64,000 nt of DNA from Allobosea sp. CRIB-10 (GTDB lineage: Bacteria > Pseudomonadota > Alphaproteobacteria > Rhizobiales > Beijerinckiaceae), in contig NZ_FOKP01000005.1 in assembly GCF_900112185.1 (NCBI RefSeq), positions 124,001 to 188,000 of the forward strand, given 5' to 3'. The notes under the pieces are model-generated. The model worked only from the letters and a program-made list of their open reading frames with translations, had not been told where the DNA came from and did no database searches. Numbering within the stretch: the first letter of the stretch is position 1; each line of letters begins with the position of its first letter. Shown one piece after another: positions 17,126 to 26,842 of this stretch. Position numbers and translations under genes: made by a program.

Positions 17126-18637
17126 CTATTGGGCCCAGCGGATCGAGGCAAGCCCGTAGTTCACTTCGAGCGGGTCGATGCGCAGGCCGGTGACGCGCTT
17201 GTTGGCGACGATGGCGAGCTCCGACCAGGTCACCGGGATGCTCGGCAGCTCGCTCTGCAGGATCGCGATCGCCCGCTTCTGCATCGGCGCGCGTGCAGCG
17301 GGGTCGCTGGTCTGCGCCATTGTCTCGACCAGCGCGTTGAGCTCGTCACTGGACCAGCCGGTCGCGCCCCAGTCGCTGCCGCCTGACTTGTAGTCGTCGC
17401 GCAGCGTGCCAATGGCGTCCGGCACGATCGAGTAGAGCCGCGAGACCAGCCCCATCTCCAGCGTGCCGTCCTTGTGCCGCGCCGGGATCTCGGAGCTGTT
17501 GCCGACCGAGACCTTGGCGTCGATGCCGACCTGCTTGAGCTGCGCCTGGATCGCGGTGGCGATAGGCGGAAGCTCGGGCCAGCTCGCATAGGTCAGCAGC
17601 GTGAAGGAGAAGGGCTTGCCGTCCTTCTGCAGGATACCGTCGGCGCCCGGCGTCCAGCCGGCTTCGGCGAGCAGCGCCTTCGCAGCCGCCAGATCGCGCT
17701 TCAGCGGAGGAAGCTCCGGGTCGTTCCAGCCGGCCAGCGCCTTCGGGAAGAGCTGGGTCGCCGCGAGATCGGCGTTGCGCAGGATGACGCGCGTGGTGCC
17801 CTCGCGGTCGAGCGCGGCGCTGATCGCACGCCTGACCCGAACATCGCTGAACAGGGGCGAGGCAGCATTGACCTTGAGCATGCGCGTGCGCGGGATCGTG
17901 GCGATGCGGACGTCGAGATTCGGGTTGCGCTTCAGGCGCTCGACCGAGACCGGCAGCATCGAGAAGACGAGATCGGCCTCGCCGCTCTCGGCCATCAGGG
18001 CACGGGTCTCGCCCTGGCCGACGGCCTGATACTCGACCTCGGCAATGCCGGGCTTCGCGCCGGTCCATTCCGGAGCGGATTCGAGCTGCATGTTGAGCGG
18101 CGGCGTCAGGCTCTTCACGCGATAGGGGCCTGAGCCGACGATCCGCTCGACCTTGCCCGACGCGCCGACCGAAGACGGAGCCAGGATGATGGTGGTGAAG
18201 TTGACCAGATAGGCCGGCAGCGCGGCGAACGGCTTCGACAGGCGGATGACCACGTCCTGGCCGTCGGGCTCGACGCCAGCGACCGGCACCTGGCTGAACA
18301 CGCCGGCGCCGCCATGGACCTTGCGCAAGCTGTCGGCGACGATCGTCGCGGTCACCGGGCTGCCGTCATGGAAGCGAGCCCCATCACGCAGCCGGAAGCG
18401 CCAGGCCAGACCATCCGCGCTGGCGGACCAGGAGGTCGCGAGACCGCCGGTCAGCTTGCCATCGGCATCGACAGAGACCAGCGTCTCCGCGACCTGCATG
18501 CGGCTGAAGACGAAGCCCGATTGGGCCGGATCGATGCCTGCGATTTCCCAAGGCCCGACGACCTTCAGTGGCTTGGCCGCGGCCATGCCAGTCATGGCCA
18601 GCACCGCGACGGCGATCGCAACGAACTTCCTCGACAC
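17126..18637 (-). CDS. ABC transporter substrate-binding protein, family 5 (NikA/DppA/CntA type)
   Basis: Periplasmic receptor of the importer, 503 residues. A signal peptide (SRKFVAIAVAVLAMTGMAAA) precedes the family-5 pattern: LATSWSASADGLAWRFRLRD, GARFHDGSPVTA, and VRRAISAALDREG. GTG 18637 is preferred over ATG 18649 because GGAG lies six bases before it and it gives a normal signal peptide. A Zur-type site lies 17-31 bases upstream. Family-5 proteins bind peptides, nickel, or metal-opine complexes such as staphylopine. No metallophore synthesis gene is present, so the ligand may be taken from the environment or made elsewhere. Confidence 0.87.
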   Translation of the reverse strand: MSRKFVAIAVAVLAMTGMAAAKPLKVVGPWEIAGIDPAQSGFVFSRMQVAETLVSVDADGKLTGGLATSWSASADGLAWRFRLRDGARFHDGSPVTATIVADSLRKVHGGAGVFSQVPVAGVEPDGQDVVIRLSKPFAALPAYLVNFTTIILAPSSVGASGKVERIVGSGPYRVKSLTPPLNMQLESAPEWTGAKPGIAEVEYQAVGQGETRALMAESGEADLVFSMLPVSVERLKRNPNLDVRIATIPRTRMLKVNAASPLFSDVRVRRAISAALDREGTTRVILRNADLAATQLFPKALAGWNDPELPPLKRDLAAAKALLAEAGWTPGADGILQKDGKPFSFTLLTYASWPELPPIATAIQAQLKQVGIDAKVSVGNSSEIPARHKDGTLEMGLVSRLYSIVPDAIGTLRDDYKSGGSDWGATGWSSDELNALVETMAQTSDPAARAPMQKRAIAILQSELPSIPVTWSELAIVANKRVTGLRIDPLEVNYGLASIRWAQ

Positions 18638-18653
18638 GCACGGCTCCATGAAA

Positions 18654-18668
18654 TGTTATAGTGTTGCG
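18654..18668. promoter_or_regulatory. Putative Zur box upstream of the ABC importer
   Basis: TGTTATAGTGTTGCG shares its first eleven bases with the palindromic TGTTATAGTGTAACA at 19230, which lies before the GTPase gene. It sits just before the binding-protein start and next to zur. The left half is perfect and the right half degenerate. Assignment rests on similarity and on zur being adjacent. Confidence 0.6.
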
Positions 18669-18704
18669 GCCATAGCTGTACCGTGACCGCCAGGCAAGCC
18701 TGAA

Positions 18705-19184
18705 TCAGCCAGGGTGCGAGAGGCTCATCCGCCGGCGACAATCGGAGCAGTCGCCTTCGACCTCCATCAGGCGCGAGGCGGGCGTGAAGCTCGCCGCGGC
18801 CAGCGTCGATCCCAGCGTTTGCCCTACGGCCGGCGACGAAACTTCATCGACCTCGCCGCATGACCGGCAGACGAGACAGAGCAGGGTCTCGTTCTCCGCC
18901 GGTGGCCGCTTGAGCAGCACATAGGCGCTTTGGGTCGCCAAGCGGTGCACCAGGCCGATCTCCATCAGGAATTCCAGCGAGCGATAGATGGATATGGGCG
19001 ACATGTGCTTGCTAGCGCTCAACGCCCGCTGGATGTCGTAGGCTCCTAGCGGACGAGACTGCGCAGCCAAGACGGCGAGCACCTGGGTCCGCAGCGGGGT
19101 CAGGCTCTGCCTGCGGGAGCGGGCGCGAGCCGTGCCGAGCGCGATCAGCCCGTCGAGATCCGTCGAACGCGTCATCTGAGCCAT
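18705..19184 (-). CDS. zur: Fur-family zinc uptake regulator
   Basis: A 159-residue Fur-superfamily repressor. The winged helix is at 27-90 (LTPLRTQVLAVLAAQSRPLG, ISIYRSLEFLMEIGLVHRL), and the structural zinc site is formed by CLVCRSC near 112-118 and CSDCRR near 144. The wording of the first pair and the neighbouring COG0523 GTPase and TonB receptor favour Zur over Fur, Mur or Nur. When zinc-loaded it should repress the genes with TGTTATA-type sites nearby. It is divergent from the GTPase gene and shares the intergenic site at 19230. Nur (nickel) is the main alternative, since the adjacent importer is NikABC-like. Confidence 0.82.
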   Translation of the reverse strand: MAQMTRSTDLDGLIALGTARARSRRQSLTPLRTQVLAVLAAQSRPLGAYDIQRALSASKHMSPISIYRSLEFLMEIGLVHRLATQSAYVLLKRPPAENETLLCLVCRSCGEVDEVSSPAVGQTLGSTLAAASFTPASRLMEVEGDCSDCRRRMSLSHPG

Positions 19185-19229
19185 ACGATGTGCTTATCCC
19201 CAGCACCGAAGCGAGCGGTTGACATGTTA

Positions 19230-19244
19230 TGTTATAGTGTAACA
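19230..19244. promoter_or_regulatory. Putative Zur box between zur and the GTPase gene
   Basis: TGTTATAGTGTAACA has perfect TGTTA/TAACA arms around a five-base spacer, inside the longer near-symmetric ATGTTATGTTATAGTGTAAC. AT-rich TGTTAT palindromes are the known style of alphaproteobacterial Zur sites. Lying between divergent zur and the GTPase gene, it could control both. Confidence 0.72.
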
Positions 19245-19278
19245 CATGATTTCCATCAATCTACCGCCGAGTGTCGCC

Positions 19279-20511
19279 ATGTTCTCTGCCCAAGCCACAG
19301 ACTCGCGCCTTCCCGTCACCGTGTTGTCCGGCTTTCTCGGCGCCGGCAAGACGACGCTGCTCAACCACGTCCTCAACAACCGCGAGGGCCGCAAGGTCGC
19401 GGTCATCGTCAACGATATGAGCGAGGTCAACATCGACGCCGACCTCGTGCGGGCCGGTGGCGGCGATCTCTCGCGCACCGACGAGAAGCTGGTCGAGATG
19501 AGCAATGGCTGCATCTGCTGCACCTTGCGCGACGATCTCCTGGCCGAGGTCGGCCGGCTCGCCCGCGATGGCCGCTTCGACTACCTGCTGATCGAGGGCA
19601 CCGGCATCGCCGAGCCGCTGCCGATCGCCGCGACCTTCGAATTCCGTGACGAGGACGGCTTCTCGCTCTCCGATCTTTCCCGGCTCGACACCATGGTGAC
19701 GGTGGTCGACGCGGTGAACCTGCTCAAGGACTATGGCTCGCGCGATTTCCTGCGCGAGCGCGGCGAGACCGCCGGCGAGGGCGACGAACGCACGCTGGTC
19801 GATCTCCTGGTCGAGCAGATCGAGTTCGCCGATGTCGTCGTGCTCAACAAGGTCGCTGACGCCGGGCCGGAGGCGGTGGCGCAGGCGAAGCTGGTCATTC
19901 GCGCGCTCAATCCGGATGCGCGCTTGATCGAGGCCGATTTCGGCCGGGTGCCGCTTACCCAGATCCTCGATACCGGCCTGTTCGACCATGAGAAGGCGCA
20001 GGAGCATCCGCTCTGGCACAAGGAGCTCTACGGCTTCAAGGATCATGTGCCGGAGACCAAGGAGTACGGCATCTCCTCCTTCGTCTACCGGGCGCGCCGG
20101 CCCTTCCACCCCGAGAAGTTCAACGCCTTCCTCGCGAAGACCTGGCCTGGCCTGATCCGGGCCAAGGGCCATTTCTGGCTGGCGACGCGGCCGGAATGGG
20201 TCGGCGAGATGTCGCTCGCCGGTAGCATCTGCCGGACCGAAGCGATGGGCTTCTGGTGGGCCGCCGTGCCGCGCCCGCGCTGGCCCGATCATCGCGAATG
20301 GAAGGCGATCCTGAACCGGCACTGGCACTCGGTCTGGGGCGACCGCCGGCAGGAACTGGTCTTCATCGGGGCCGGGGTCGACGAGCGTGCCATCCGCGCC
20401 GGCCTCGATGCCTGCCTGCTCGGCGAGACGCCGACCATCGCCTTCAAGCCCGAGCGCTATCGCGATCTGCCCGACCCGTTCCCGGCCTGGCGCCGGGCAA
20501 ACGCCGCCTGA
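19279..20511 (+). CDS. COG0523 / CobW-family GTP-binding metallochaperone (zinc type)
   Basis: A 410-residue G3E GTPase. The P-loop GFLGAGKTT is at residues 18-26, the metal-binding CICC motif at 78-81 ([14 protein letters not shown]), and the guanine motif NKVAD near 190; a CobW C-terminal domain follows. Zur-controlled COG0523 proteins deliver zinc to client proteins under starvation. ATG 19279 is preferred over ATG 19246, because 19246 lies against the Zur box and adds eleven residues outside the family's normal start. It is separated by about 100 bases from the TonB receptor, which has its own site, so both genes can respond independently. Confidence 0.88.
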   Translation: MFSAQATDSRLPVTVLSGFLGAGKTTLLNHVLNNREGRKVAVIVNDMSEVNIDADLVRAGGGDLSRTDEKLVEMSNGCICCTLRDDLLAEVGRLARDGRFDYLLIEGTGIAEPLPIAATFEFRDEDGFSLSDLSRLDTMVTVVDAVNLLKDYGSRDFLRERGETAGEGDERTLVDLLVEQIEFADVVVLNKVADAGPEAVAQAKLVIRALNPDARLIEADFGRVPLTQILDTGLFDHEKAQEHPLWHKELYGFKDHVPETKEYGISSFVYRARRPFHPEKFNAFLAKTWPGLIRAKGHFWLATRPEWVGEMSLAGSICRTEAMGFWWAAVPRPRWPDHREWKAILNRHWHSVWGDRRQELVFIGAGVDERAIRAGLDACLLGETPTIAFKPERYRDLPDPFPAWRRANAA

Positions 20512-20590
20512 GGCAGCAGCTGTTCCTCCGCGCGCCGGGCAAGCGACAACGCACGCGCCCGGCACGGAGCAATTCAAACCATATATGCAA

Positions 20591-20605
20591 TGTTATATCG
20601 TTGAG
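20591..20605. promoter_or_regulatory. Putative Zur box upstream of the TonB receptor
   Basis: TGTTATATCGTTGAG shares the TGTTATA left half and a GTTG right half with the site at 18654. It overlaps the ribosome-binding region of the receptor gene (ATG 20613), where a bound repressor would also block translation start or promoter clearance. It is the weakest of the three sites in symmetry. Confidence 0.5.
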
Positions 20606-20612
20606 GTCAGCG

Positions 20613-22898
20613 ATGCCGTGGGCGCGTGGGCGATGGGGTAACAGGTCGACGCTATGCGATTATCGCACGAGACGTCGAAGTCGGAGCGCAGTGCTGATAT
20701 CCGGTCTGGCATTGATCAGCGCTTCCACCGCGGTGGCCCAGCCGCGGACGCGGACGGAGCCTTCCGAGATCCTGCTGGAGACGATCACTGTTTCGGGCAG
20801 CGGGCCCGGCACGATGAGCCCGACCTTCGAGCAGCAGCGCGAGCGCTTCCTGCGCCGCCCGGGCGCCGAGACCGTCGTCGACGTCGCCAATGCCGAACCC
20901 GGCCGCAAGTCCAATCTCAACGACATGCTGGTGCGCACGCCCGGCATCTTCGTGTCCGAGCGCGGTCCCGGCTTGAGCGGCTTCATCTCGATGCGCGGCA
21001 GCGACATCTCGATCGACGGCTCCCGCAATGGCCGCGGCATCAGGGGCTATATCGACGGCATCCCGCTCGGTCGCACCGATGCCGGCCTGACCAATGTCCT
21101 GATCGATCCGCTGGCGGCCGACTTCATCGAGGTCTATCGCGGCGCCAACAGCCTGCGCTACGGCTCGATCGCGACCGGCGGGGCACTCAACGTCGTGTCG
21201 AAGACCGGCCTGACCGCGCCCGGCAGCAGCGTCACGATCTCGGGCGGCAGCTTCCGCAATTTCGGCACTCAGCTCGAAACCGGCGGCTCCAAGGGCAATG
21301 TCGACTGGTATGTCCAGGGCAACGTCACCGGCAGCGACGGCTACCAGCGCCATACCCGCGACCGCAACTACCGCTTCAGCGGCAATATCGGCATCCAGCT
21401 GACGCCCAACATCGAGAACCGCACCTTCTTCTCGGCCGGCGCCACCCGCCAGGATCTCGCCGAGACGCTGGCGCTCAACACGCTGAGATGGACGCGCAAG
21501 ACCGCGCCGGCGAACTCCTATCTCTTCGACGAGGACAGCAACTTCAACTACCAGCGGCTGGCCAATCGCACGACCATCCGTGACGGCGCGACCAGCTATG
21601 AGCTCGGGCTCTACGTCCTGAACACGCAGCTCGACCATCTGCCGACGCCCTTCGCCGGCATCGTCGACTATGGCTGGCGCGACTACGGCGCCTCCTTCCG
21701 CGTCGCGCACAAGACCAGCATCGCCGGCCTGCCGACCGAGTTCGTCGGCGGCGTCCGGATCAACTACACCGATGCCGATTTCGAGCGCTTCCAGCACAGG
21801 AACAACGGCCGAGACAAGGGCCGTAAAATTCATGACAACCGCTTCACCTCCTGGCTGGCGGAAAGCTATGGCGAGGGCTCGATCGAGCTGCTGCCCGGTT
21901 TCCGCGCCTTCGCCGGCCTGCAGGGTGTCTTCACCAACCGCGATCTCAACGACCGCTATCGCGGCGGCGTGGTTGCGGCGCTCGGCCCGACCGCTGTTGG
22001 CGGGCCGCAGCCGGGCCGCACGGCCGGGCTTCAGCAATATGATCGCGATTTCGGGGCGGCCAACCCAAAGTTCGGCGTGAACTGGGAGCACAGCGCCGGG
22101 CATTTCCTCTTCGCCAACATCGCGCGCAGCTACGAAGTGCCTTCGGGAGCCGATCTCTCCGACGTGCTGAGCCTGCAATCGCAGACCGGCCGCAGTCTCA
22201 CACCCCTGCGCGCGCAATCGGCCTGGACGGCCGAGCTCGGCGCTCGCGGCGGCTGGGATCGCTTCTCCTACGACGTGACCTTCTACCACATGCGGCTCAG
22301 GAACGAGATCCTGACCCGCTGCGCCACAGAGATCAATGCGAGCTGCTCGACCACCGTCGCCTTCAACGCCGACAAGACGATCCATAACGGCATAGAGCTC
22401 GGACTGAAGACCAGGCCCTTCGTCGATGTCTTCGCGCCGGGTGACAGCATCTTCGCCAACGCGGTCTACAACGTCACCGACTTCGCCTTCGACGGCGATC
22501 CGATCTATGGCGACGGCCGCCTGCCGGTGATCCCGAAGCACCAGTTCTTCGGCGAGGTCGGTTACCGCCATCCTGCCGGCTGGTTCGTCTCGGGCAATCT
22601 GCGGGCGCTGAGCGACCGGCGCACCACCTTCGACGGTTCGGGCGGGCCGGCCTTCGTCGTCCCGGGCTATGTGCTGTTCGGCGCCAAGGCCGGCTGGACC
22701 TCCAGCGACAAGGCCTGGACGGTCTTCATCGAGGGCCGCAACCTTGCCGACCGCACCTATGTCGCGGAGTTCGCCTCGACCCCGACCGTGCCGGTGGTGC
22801 AGTCGGGCCCGCCGGGCCGCTTCGTTGCACGCACCTCGCCGCAGGTGCGTCCCGGTGACGGGCGTGCCGTCTATGCCGGCCTGACGCATCGGTTCTGA
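20613..22898 (+). CDS. TonB-dependent outer-membrane receptor
   Basis: Outer-membrane active transporter of 761 residues. An arginine-rich leader and a hydrophobic signal segment (SAVLISGLALISASTAVAQP) precede a TonB-box-like ETITVSG, the plug domain (SNLNDMLVRTPGIFVSERGP, then RGSDISIDGSRNGRGIRGYI, then LRYGSIATGGALNVVSKTG), a 22-strand barrel, and the usual terminal Phe (GLTHRF). ATG 20613 has GAGG about nine bases upstream. The chelatase gene starts two bases after the stop. With a Zur-type site upstream and the GTPase beside it, the likely cargo is a zinc complex; heme or corrinoid cannot be excluded. Confidence 0.9.
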   Translation: MPWARGRWGNRSTLCDYRTRRRSRSAVLISGLALISASTAVAQPRTRTEPSEILLETITVSGSGPGTMSPTFEQQRERFLRRPGAETVVDVANAEPGRKSNLNDMLVRTPGIFVSERGPGLSGFISMRGSDISIDGSRNGRGIRGYIDGIPLGRTDAGLTNVLIDPLAADFIEVYRGANSLRYGSIATGGALNVVSKTGLTAPGSSVTISGGSFRNFGTQLETGGSKGNVDWYVQGNVTGSDGYQRHTRDRNYRFSGNIGIQLTPNIENRTFFSAGATRQDLAETLALNTLRWTRKTAPANSYLFDEDSNFNYQRLANRTTIRDGATSYELGLYVLNTQLDHLPTPFAGIVDYGWRDYGASFRVAHKTSIAGLPTEFVGGVRINYTDADFERFQHRNNGRDKGRKIHDNRFTSWLAESYGEGSIELLPGFRAFAGLQGVFTNRDLNDRYRGGVVAALGPTAVGGPQPGRTAGLQQYDRDFGAANPKFGVNWEHSAGHFLFANIARSYEVPSGADLSDVLSLQSQTGRSLTPLRAQSAWTAELGARGGWDRFSYDVTFYHMRLRNEILTRCATEINASCSTTVAFNADKTIHNGIELGLKTRPFVDVFAPGDSIFANAVYNVTDFAFDGDPIYGDGRLPVIPKHQFFGEVGYRHPAGWFVSGNLRALSDRRTTFDGSGGPAFVVPGYVLFGAKAGWTSSDKAWTVFIEGRNLADRTYVAEFASTPTVPVVQSGPPGRFVARTSPQVRPGDGRAVYAGLTHRF

Positions 22899-22900
22899 GC

Positions 22901-25900
22901 ATGCGTAGGCAGATCCAAAGGGTGGGCGAAGCGCTGCGACGGCTTGCTCCGGTTGTCTTCGCCGCGCTGGCGACCTGCCTGATCGCCTCGCCCGGCCTCG
23001 CGCAGCCAAGCGGGGGAGAGCAGCCACGAGAACTGCGCCTGCTGATCGTGACCACCGACTTCGTCCTGCCCGGCAAACTCGACAAGGTCGCCCGCATCGC
23101 CGCAGCCGAGCGGGTGACGGTGAGCTCGCTTCGGCTCGGTGCGGCGCCCAAGCAGGCCGCGCGGCTGGACGATGTCGACCTCGTCATCCTCGACACGCCG
23201 CGCCCCAACGATCTCGCGCGCGTGCAGGGCGAAGTCGGCGCGGCTCTGGCCGCAAGCTCAGTCGCCTGGATCCGGATCGGCGGCGGGCCGCCCGCCTTCG
23301 GCAATCTTCCGCCGGAACAGGCCCGGCGACTGATCGGCTATTATGCCGGTGGGGGTGAGAGCAACCTGCGCCAGCTTGCGGCCTATGCGCGGACCTGGAA
23401 GGCAGGCGGCGATCTGAAAGCGTTTCCGGAACCTTCCCGCATCGGCGCAACCGGCATCTACCACCCCGATGCTCCCGGCTCGTTCGCCAGCCTCGAGGCC
23501 TATCTCGCCTGGGGCAAGGACCGCTGGGCGGCAGGCGCGCCCCGGCTCGCCTATGTGATCCATTCCGGACTCATCTCCGGCATGGAGACGCGAACCATCG
23601 ACGCCTTCATCCGCCACGCCGAGTCGGCAGGGGCCATGCCGCTGGTCTTCTGGTTCGAGGCCGCCAAAGCCGACGGGCTGACCTCCGTGCTGAAGCCGGC
23701 GCAGGCGGATCTGCTGGTGATCGGCACCCATTTGCAGAACGGCGCGGCGCGTGCAGCGGAATTCCGCGAACTCGGCATCCCGGCGATCCAGACGACGGGG
23801 TTCCGCGGTGGCAATGCCGAGGCGTTCGAAGAGGCCAAAAGCGGCCTTTCCATGCAGATGGTGGCGCCCTTCCTTGCCGTGCCCGAGAGCTGGGGCGCAA
23901 GCGATCCAATCGTGATCGAGGCGCTGGAGGGCGGCGAACTCGCGCCGCTGCCGCGGCAGATGGATGCACTCGTCGCCAAGGCGTTGAAGCTGACGGTTCT
24001 GCGGCGCAAGCCGGCCGCGGAGAAGACACTCGCTTTGATGTTCTGGAACTATCCGCCGGGCGAAAAGAACCTCTCCGCCTCGGGCCTCAACCTGCCTCGA
24101 AGTCTGGAGGCGTTGACGGCGGCGCTGGCCAAGGCCGGCTACGATGTTCCGGCCACGGCCGAGGCGAGCCTCACGGCCTCGGCCCAGGCGATGCTCGGCG
24201 CCGTCTACCATCCCGAGCGCGCATCTGCGCTGCTGGCGGAGGGGCTCGCAGTGACGTTGCCGCTCGCTCGCTACGAGCAGTGGTTCGATACCTTGCCGCT
24301 CGATCGGCAGATCGAGGTGACGCGGCACTGGGGCGAGCCCGCCAACCATGCCGCCCTGCGCGAGGTCGACGGCGAGAAGGTCTTCGTGCTGCCACGCCTC
24401 AGGCTCGGCAAGCTCGCGATCATGCCACAGCTTCCGCGCGATGGCGTGCCGGGTGGCCATTACCACGACAGCAAGCTCGCGCCCGATCATCTCTATCTCG
24501 CGCAATATCTCTATCTGCGCGAGGCGTCCGGCGCCGACGCCCTGATCCATTTCGGCACCCATGGCACGCAGGAATGGACGCCGGGCAAGGATCGCGGCCT
24601 CTCGGTCGACGATTTTCCCTATCTCACGCTCGGCGACCTGCCGGTCTTCTACCCCTATATCCAGGACAATGTGGGCGAGGCCGTGCAGGCGCGGCGGCGC
24701 GGCCGTGCCGTCACGGTCAGCCACCAGACGCCGCCTTTCGCGCCGGCGGGGCTTTATGACGAGCTGCGCGACCTGCACGCGTTGATCCATGAATACCAGC
24801 AGCTCGAAGAGGGGCCTGTTCGTGACGCGACTGGTGAACGCATCATCAGGGCGGTGACGGCCGCCTCGATCCAGCGCGACATGGGCTGGGAGGACGCAGC
24901 GCTTCGGAGCGACTTCACGAACTTCCTGCCCCTGCTACACGATCACCTCCATCGTCTGGCCGCTCAGGCGATGCCGCTCGGCTTGCATGTCTTCGGCCAG
25001 TCTCCGGCTCCTGAGCAGCGCCTCTCGACAGTGATGCAGCAGCTTGGCAGTGACTTCTACAAGCTGCTCGGCCACGAGCCGGACGAGTTCTTCGCGGTTG
25101 AGGCCGAAGCGCTCAAGCGCAGTCCACCTTACGCCTTGCTCGGCCGGCACCTGCGCGAGGGCGAGCCTCTCGCGGCCATCGGCGATCCGGCCCTGCGCGC
25201 CACGGTCGAGCGCGGCGCGACGCTCGATCGCCATCTGGCGGAAAACCATGAGATCCCGGCCCTGCTGGCGGGGCTCGCCGGCGGCTTCGTCCTGCCGGGA
25301 CCGGGCGGGGACCCGGTTCGCAAACCCGACGTGCCGAACGGGCGCAACCTCTTCCCGTTCGAGCCCGACAAGATCCCGACGCAGGCCGCGTTCGAGGCCG
25401 GCGAGAAGGCGCTGCGGCAACTGGTCGAGACCTACCGCGCCAGCCATGGCGGGCAGGCCCCGAACAAGCTCGCGTTCAGCCTCTGGTCCTCAGAGACCAT
25501 GCGTCATCTCGGCGTGCTCGAGGCGCAGGTTCTGCACGCGCTCGGACTGCGTCCGGTCTGGGATGCGGGCGGGCGCGTGACCGCACTGGAGATCGTGCCC
25601 GCCGCCGAGCTCGGACGTCCGCGTATCGACGTGATGCTGCAGGTCACCAGCGTCTATCGCGACCAGTTCGACGGCTTCATGCGCCTGCTGGCGGAAGCGA
25701 TCGATCGCCTCGCCGCGTTGGACGAGCCGGGCAATCCGGTCTTCACCAACAGCCGCGCCGTCGCAGCAGGTCTCGTAGCGCAAGGCCGCGAGCCGGCTGA
25801 GGCGGCACGTCTCGCCAGCCTGCGCATCTTCTCGGGCGAGCCGGGCGATTACGGCACCGGGCTCCCGGAAGCCGTGCTCGCATCGGCGTCCTGGAACAAG

Positions 25901-26842
25901 GACGACGCCCTGGCTTCAGGGTTCCTGAAGCGCATGCAGTATGGCTACGGCGCCTCGGACTGGGGCGTGAAGGTCAAGGGCGCCAACCTGCTGGCCGAGC
26001 AGCTGCGCGGTGTCGAGGCAGCGGTTCTGTCGCGCTCCTCGACCCTGCATGGGCTGCTCTCGACTGACCACCCCTTCGAGTTCCTCGGCGGATTGTCGCT
26101 CGCCGTCCGGCATCTCACCGGCCGCTCGCCGTCGCTCTACGTGTCCGATCTGCGCCAGCCCGAAGCACGCGTGACAGGCACGGCCGCCTTCCTCTCCGAC
26201 GAGATGCGCACACGCTATCTCAATCCGCACTGGATCGGCGGCATGAAGCAGGAGGGCTATGCCGGCACGCTGGAGATCGTGAATGCGGTCAACAATCTCT
26301 GGGGCTGGCAGGTCACGGATCCCGCCTCGGTGCGGGCCGATCAATGGCAGGCGGTGCACGACACCTTCGTGCGCGATGCCCGCAAGCTCGATCTGGCGCG
26401 CTGGTTCGAGCAGAGCAATCCGACCGCGCAGGGCCAGCTGATCGAGAGGCTCGTCGAGGCTATCCGAAAAGGCTACTGGGACGCATCTGAGCAGACCCGG
26501 CGCGAGCTCGCGGAACGCTGGCGGGAACTCGCCGAGCAGCATGGTGTCGCGATCGGAGCACAACCGACGAAGGACTTCGTGGCGACACTGGCGTCGGGTT
26601 TCGGAGTCTCGGCTCAACCCCCGGCAGCATCGACGCCGCCGGAGTCGGCCTCGCTCCCTCCTTCGGGGCAAGCTGAAACCGTTTCCGGCCAGATGATGAC
26701 CCCTGTTCCTCAGCCGCGCGATGCCGAGCCTGACTGGCGCCGCTGGCTCGGAGCGGCGCTGGTCCTGCTCTGCTTACTCGGCGGCGCCGTATCCCAGTCA
26801 CTCGCCAACAGAAGCCGCAATGCAACCGGAGCAGCCTCTTGA
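22901..26842 (+). CDS. Exported, membrane-anchored CobN-like chelatase
   Basis: A 1313-residue member of the CobN/BchH large chelatase family. The core signature IHFGTHGTQEWTPGKDRG has H550, H554 and E558 where the family's metal-insertion residues lie. Unlike cytoplasmic CobN, it begins with a signal peptide (LAPVVFAALATCLIASPGLA, about residues 15-35) and ends with a membrane span (WLGAALVLLCLLGGAVSQSL, about 1281-1300) after a proline-rich linker, so the chelatase domain should face the periplasm. It sits between the TonB receptor and ExbB/DUF2149-like genes. As I recall, Bacteroidetes HmuS is a similar CobN-like protein beside HmuR in a heme operon. Here it may release metal from, or load it into, a tetrapyrrole or other chelate. 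Confidence 0.85.
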   Translation: MRRQIQRVGEALRRLAPVVFAALATCLIASPGLAQPSGGEQPRELRLLIVTTDFVLPGKLDKVARIAAAERVTVSSLRLGAAPKQAARLDDVDLVILDTPRPNDLARVQGEVGAALAASSVAWIRIGGGPPAFGNLPPEQARRLIGYYAGGGESNLRQLAAYARTWKAGGDLKAFPEPSRIGATGIYHPDAPGSFASLEAYLAWGKDRWAAGAPRLAYVIHSGLISGMETRTIDAFIRHAESAGAMPLVFWFEAAKADGLTSVLKPAQADLLVIGTHLQNGAARAAEFRELGIPAIQTTGFRGGNAEAFEEAKSGLSMQMVAPFLAVPESWGASDPIVIEALEGGELAPLPRQMDALVAKALKLTVLRRKPAAEKTLALMFWNYPPGEKNLSASGLNLPRSLEALTAALAKAGYDVPATAEASLTASAQAMLGAVYHPERASALLAEGLAVTLPLARYEQWFDTLPLDRQIEVTRHWGEPANHAALREVDGEKVFVLPRLRLGKLAIMPQLPRDGVPGGHYHDSKLAPDHLYLAQYLYLREASGADALIHFGTHGTQEWTPGKDRGLSVDDFPYLTLGDLPVFYPYIQDNVGEAVQARRRGRAVTVSHQTPPFAPAGLYDELRDLHALIHEYQQLEEGPVRDATGERIIRAVTAASIQRDMGWEDAALRSDFTNFLPLLHDHLHRLAAQAMPLGLHVFGQSPAPEQRLSTVMQQLGSDFYKLLGHEPDEFFAVEAEALKRSPPYALLGRHLREGEPLAAIGDPALRATVERGATLDRHLAENHEIPALLAGLAGGFVLPGPGGDPVRKPDVPNGRNLFPFEPDKIPTQAAFEAGEKALRQLVETYRASHGGQAPNKLAFSLWSSETMRHLGVLEAQVLHALGLRPVWDAGGRVTALEIVPAAELGRPRIDVMLQVTSVYRDQFDGFMRLLAEAIDRLAALDEPGNPVFTNSRAVAAGLVAQGREPAEAARLASLRIFSGEPGDYGTGLPEAVLASASWNKDDALASGFLKRMQYGYGASDWGVKVKGANLLAEQLRGVEAAVLSRSSTLHGLLSTDHPFEFLGGLSLAVRHLTGRSPSLYVSDLRQPEARVTGTAAFLSDEMRTRYLNPHWIGGMKQEGYAGTLEIVNAVNNLWGWQVTDPASVRADQWQAVHDTFVRDARKLDLARWFEQSNPTAQGQLIERLVEAIRKGYWDASEQTRRELAERWRELAEQHGVAIGAQPTKDFVATLASGFGVSAQPPAASTPPESASLPPSGQAETVSGQMMTPVPQPRDAEPDWRRWLGAALVLLCLLGGAVSQSLANRSRNATGAAS

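Noticed and set aside
20652..23027. A 791-codon open frame on the minus strand opposite the TonB receptor
   Set aside because: It is a shadow of the receptor and chelatase genes. Composition is non-protein-like and it has no start signal.
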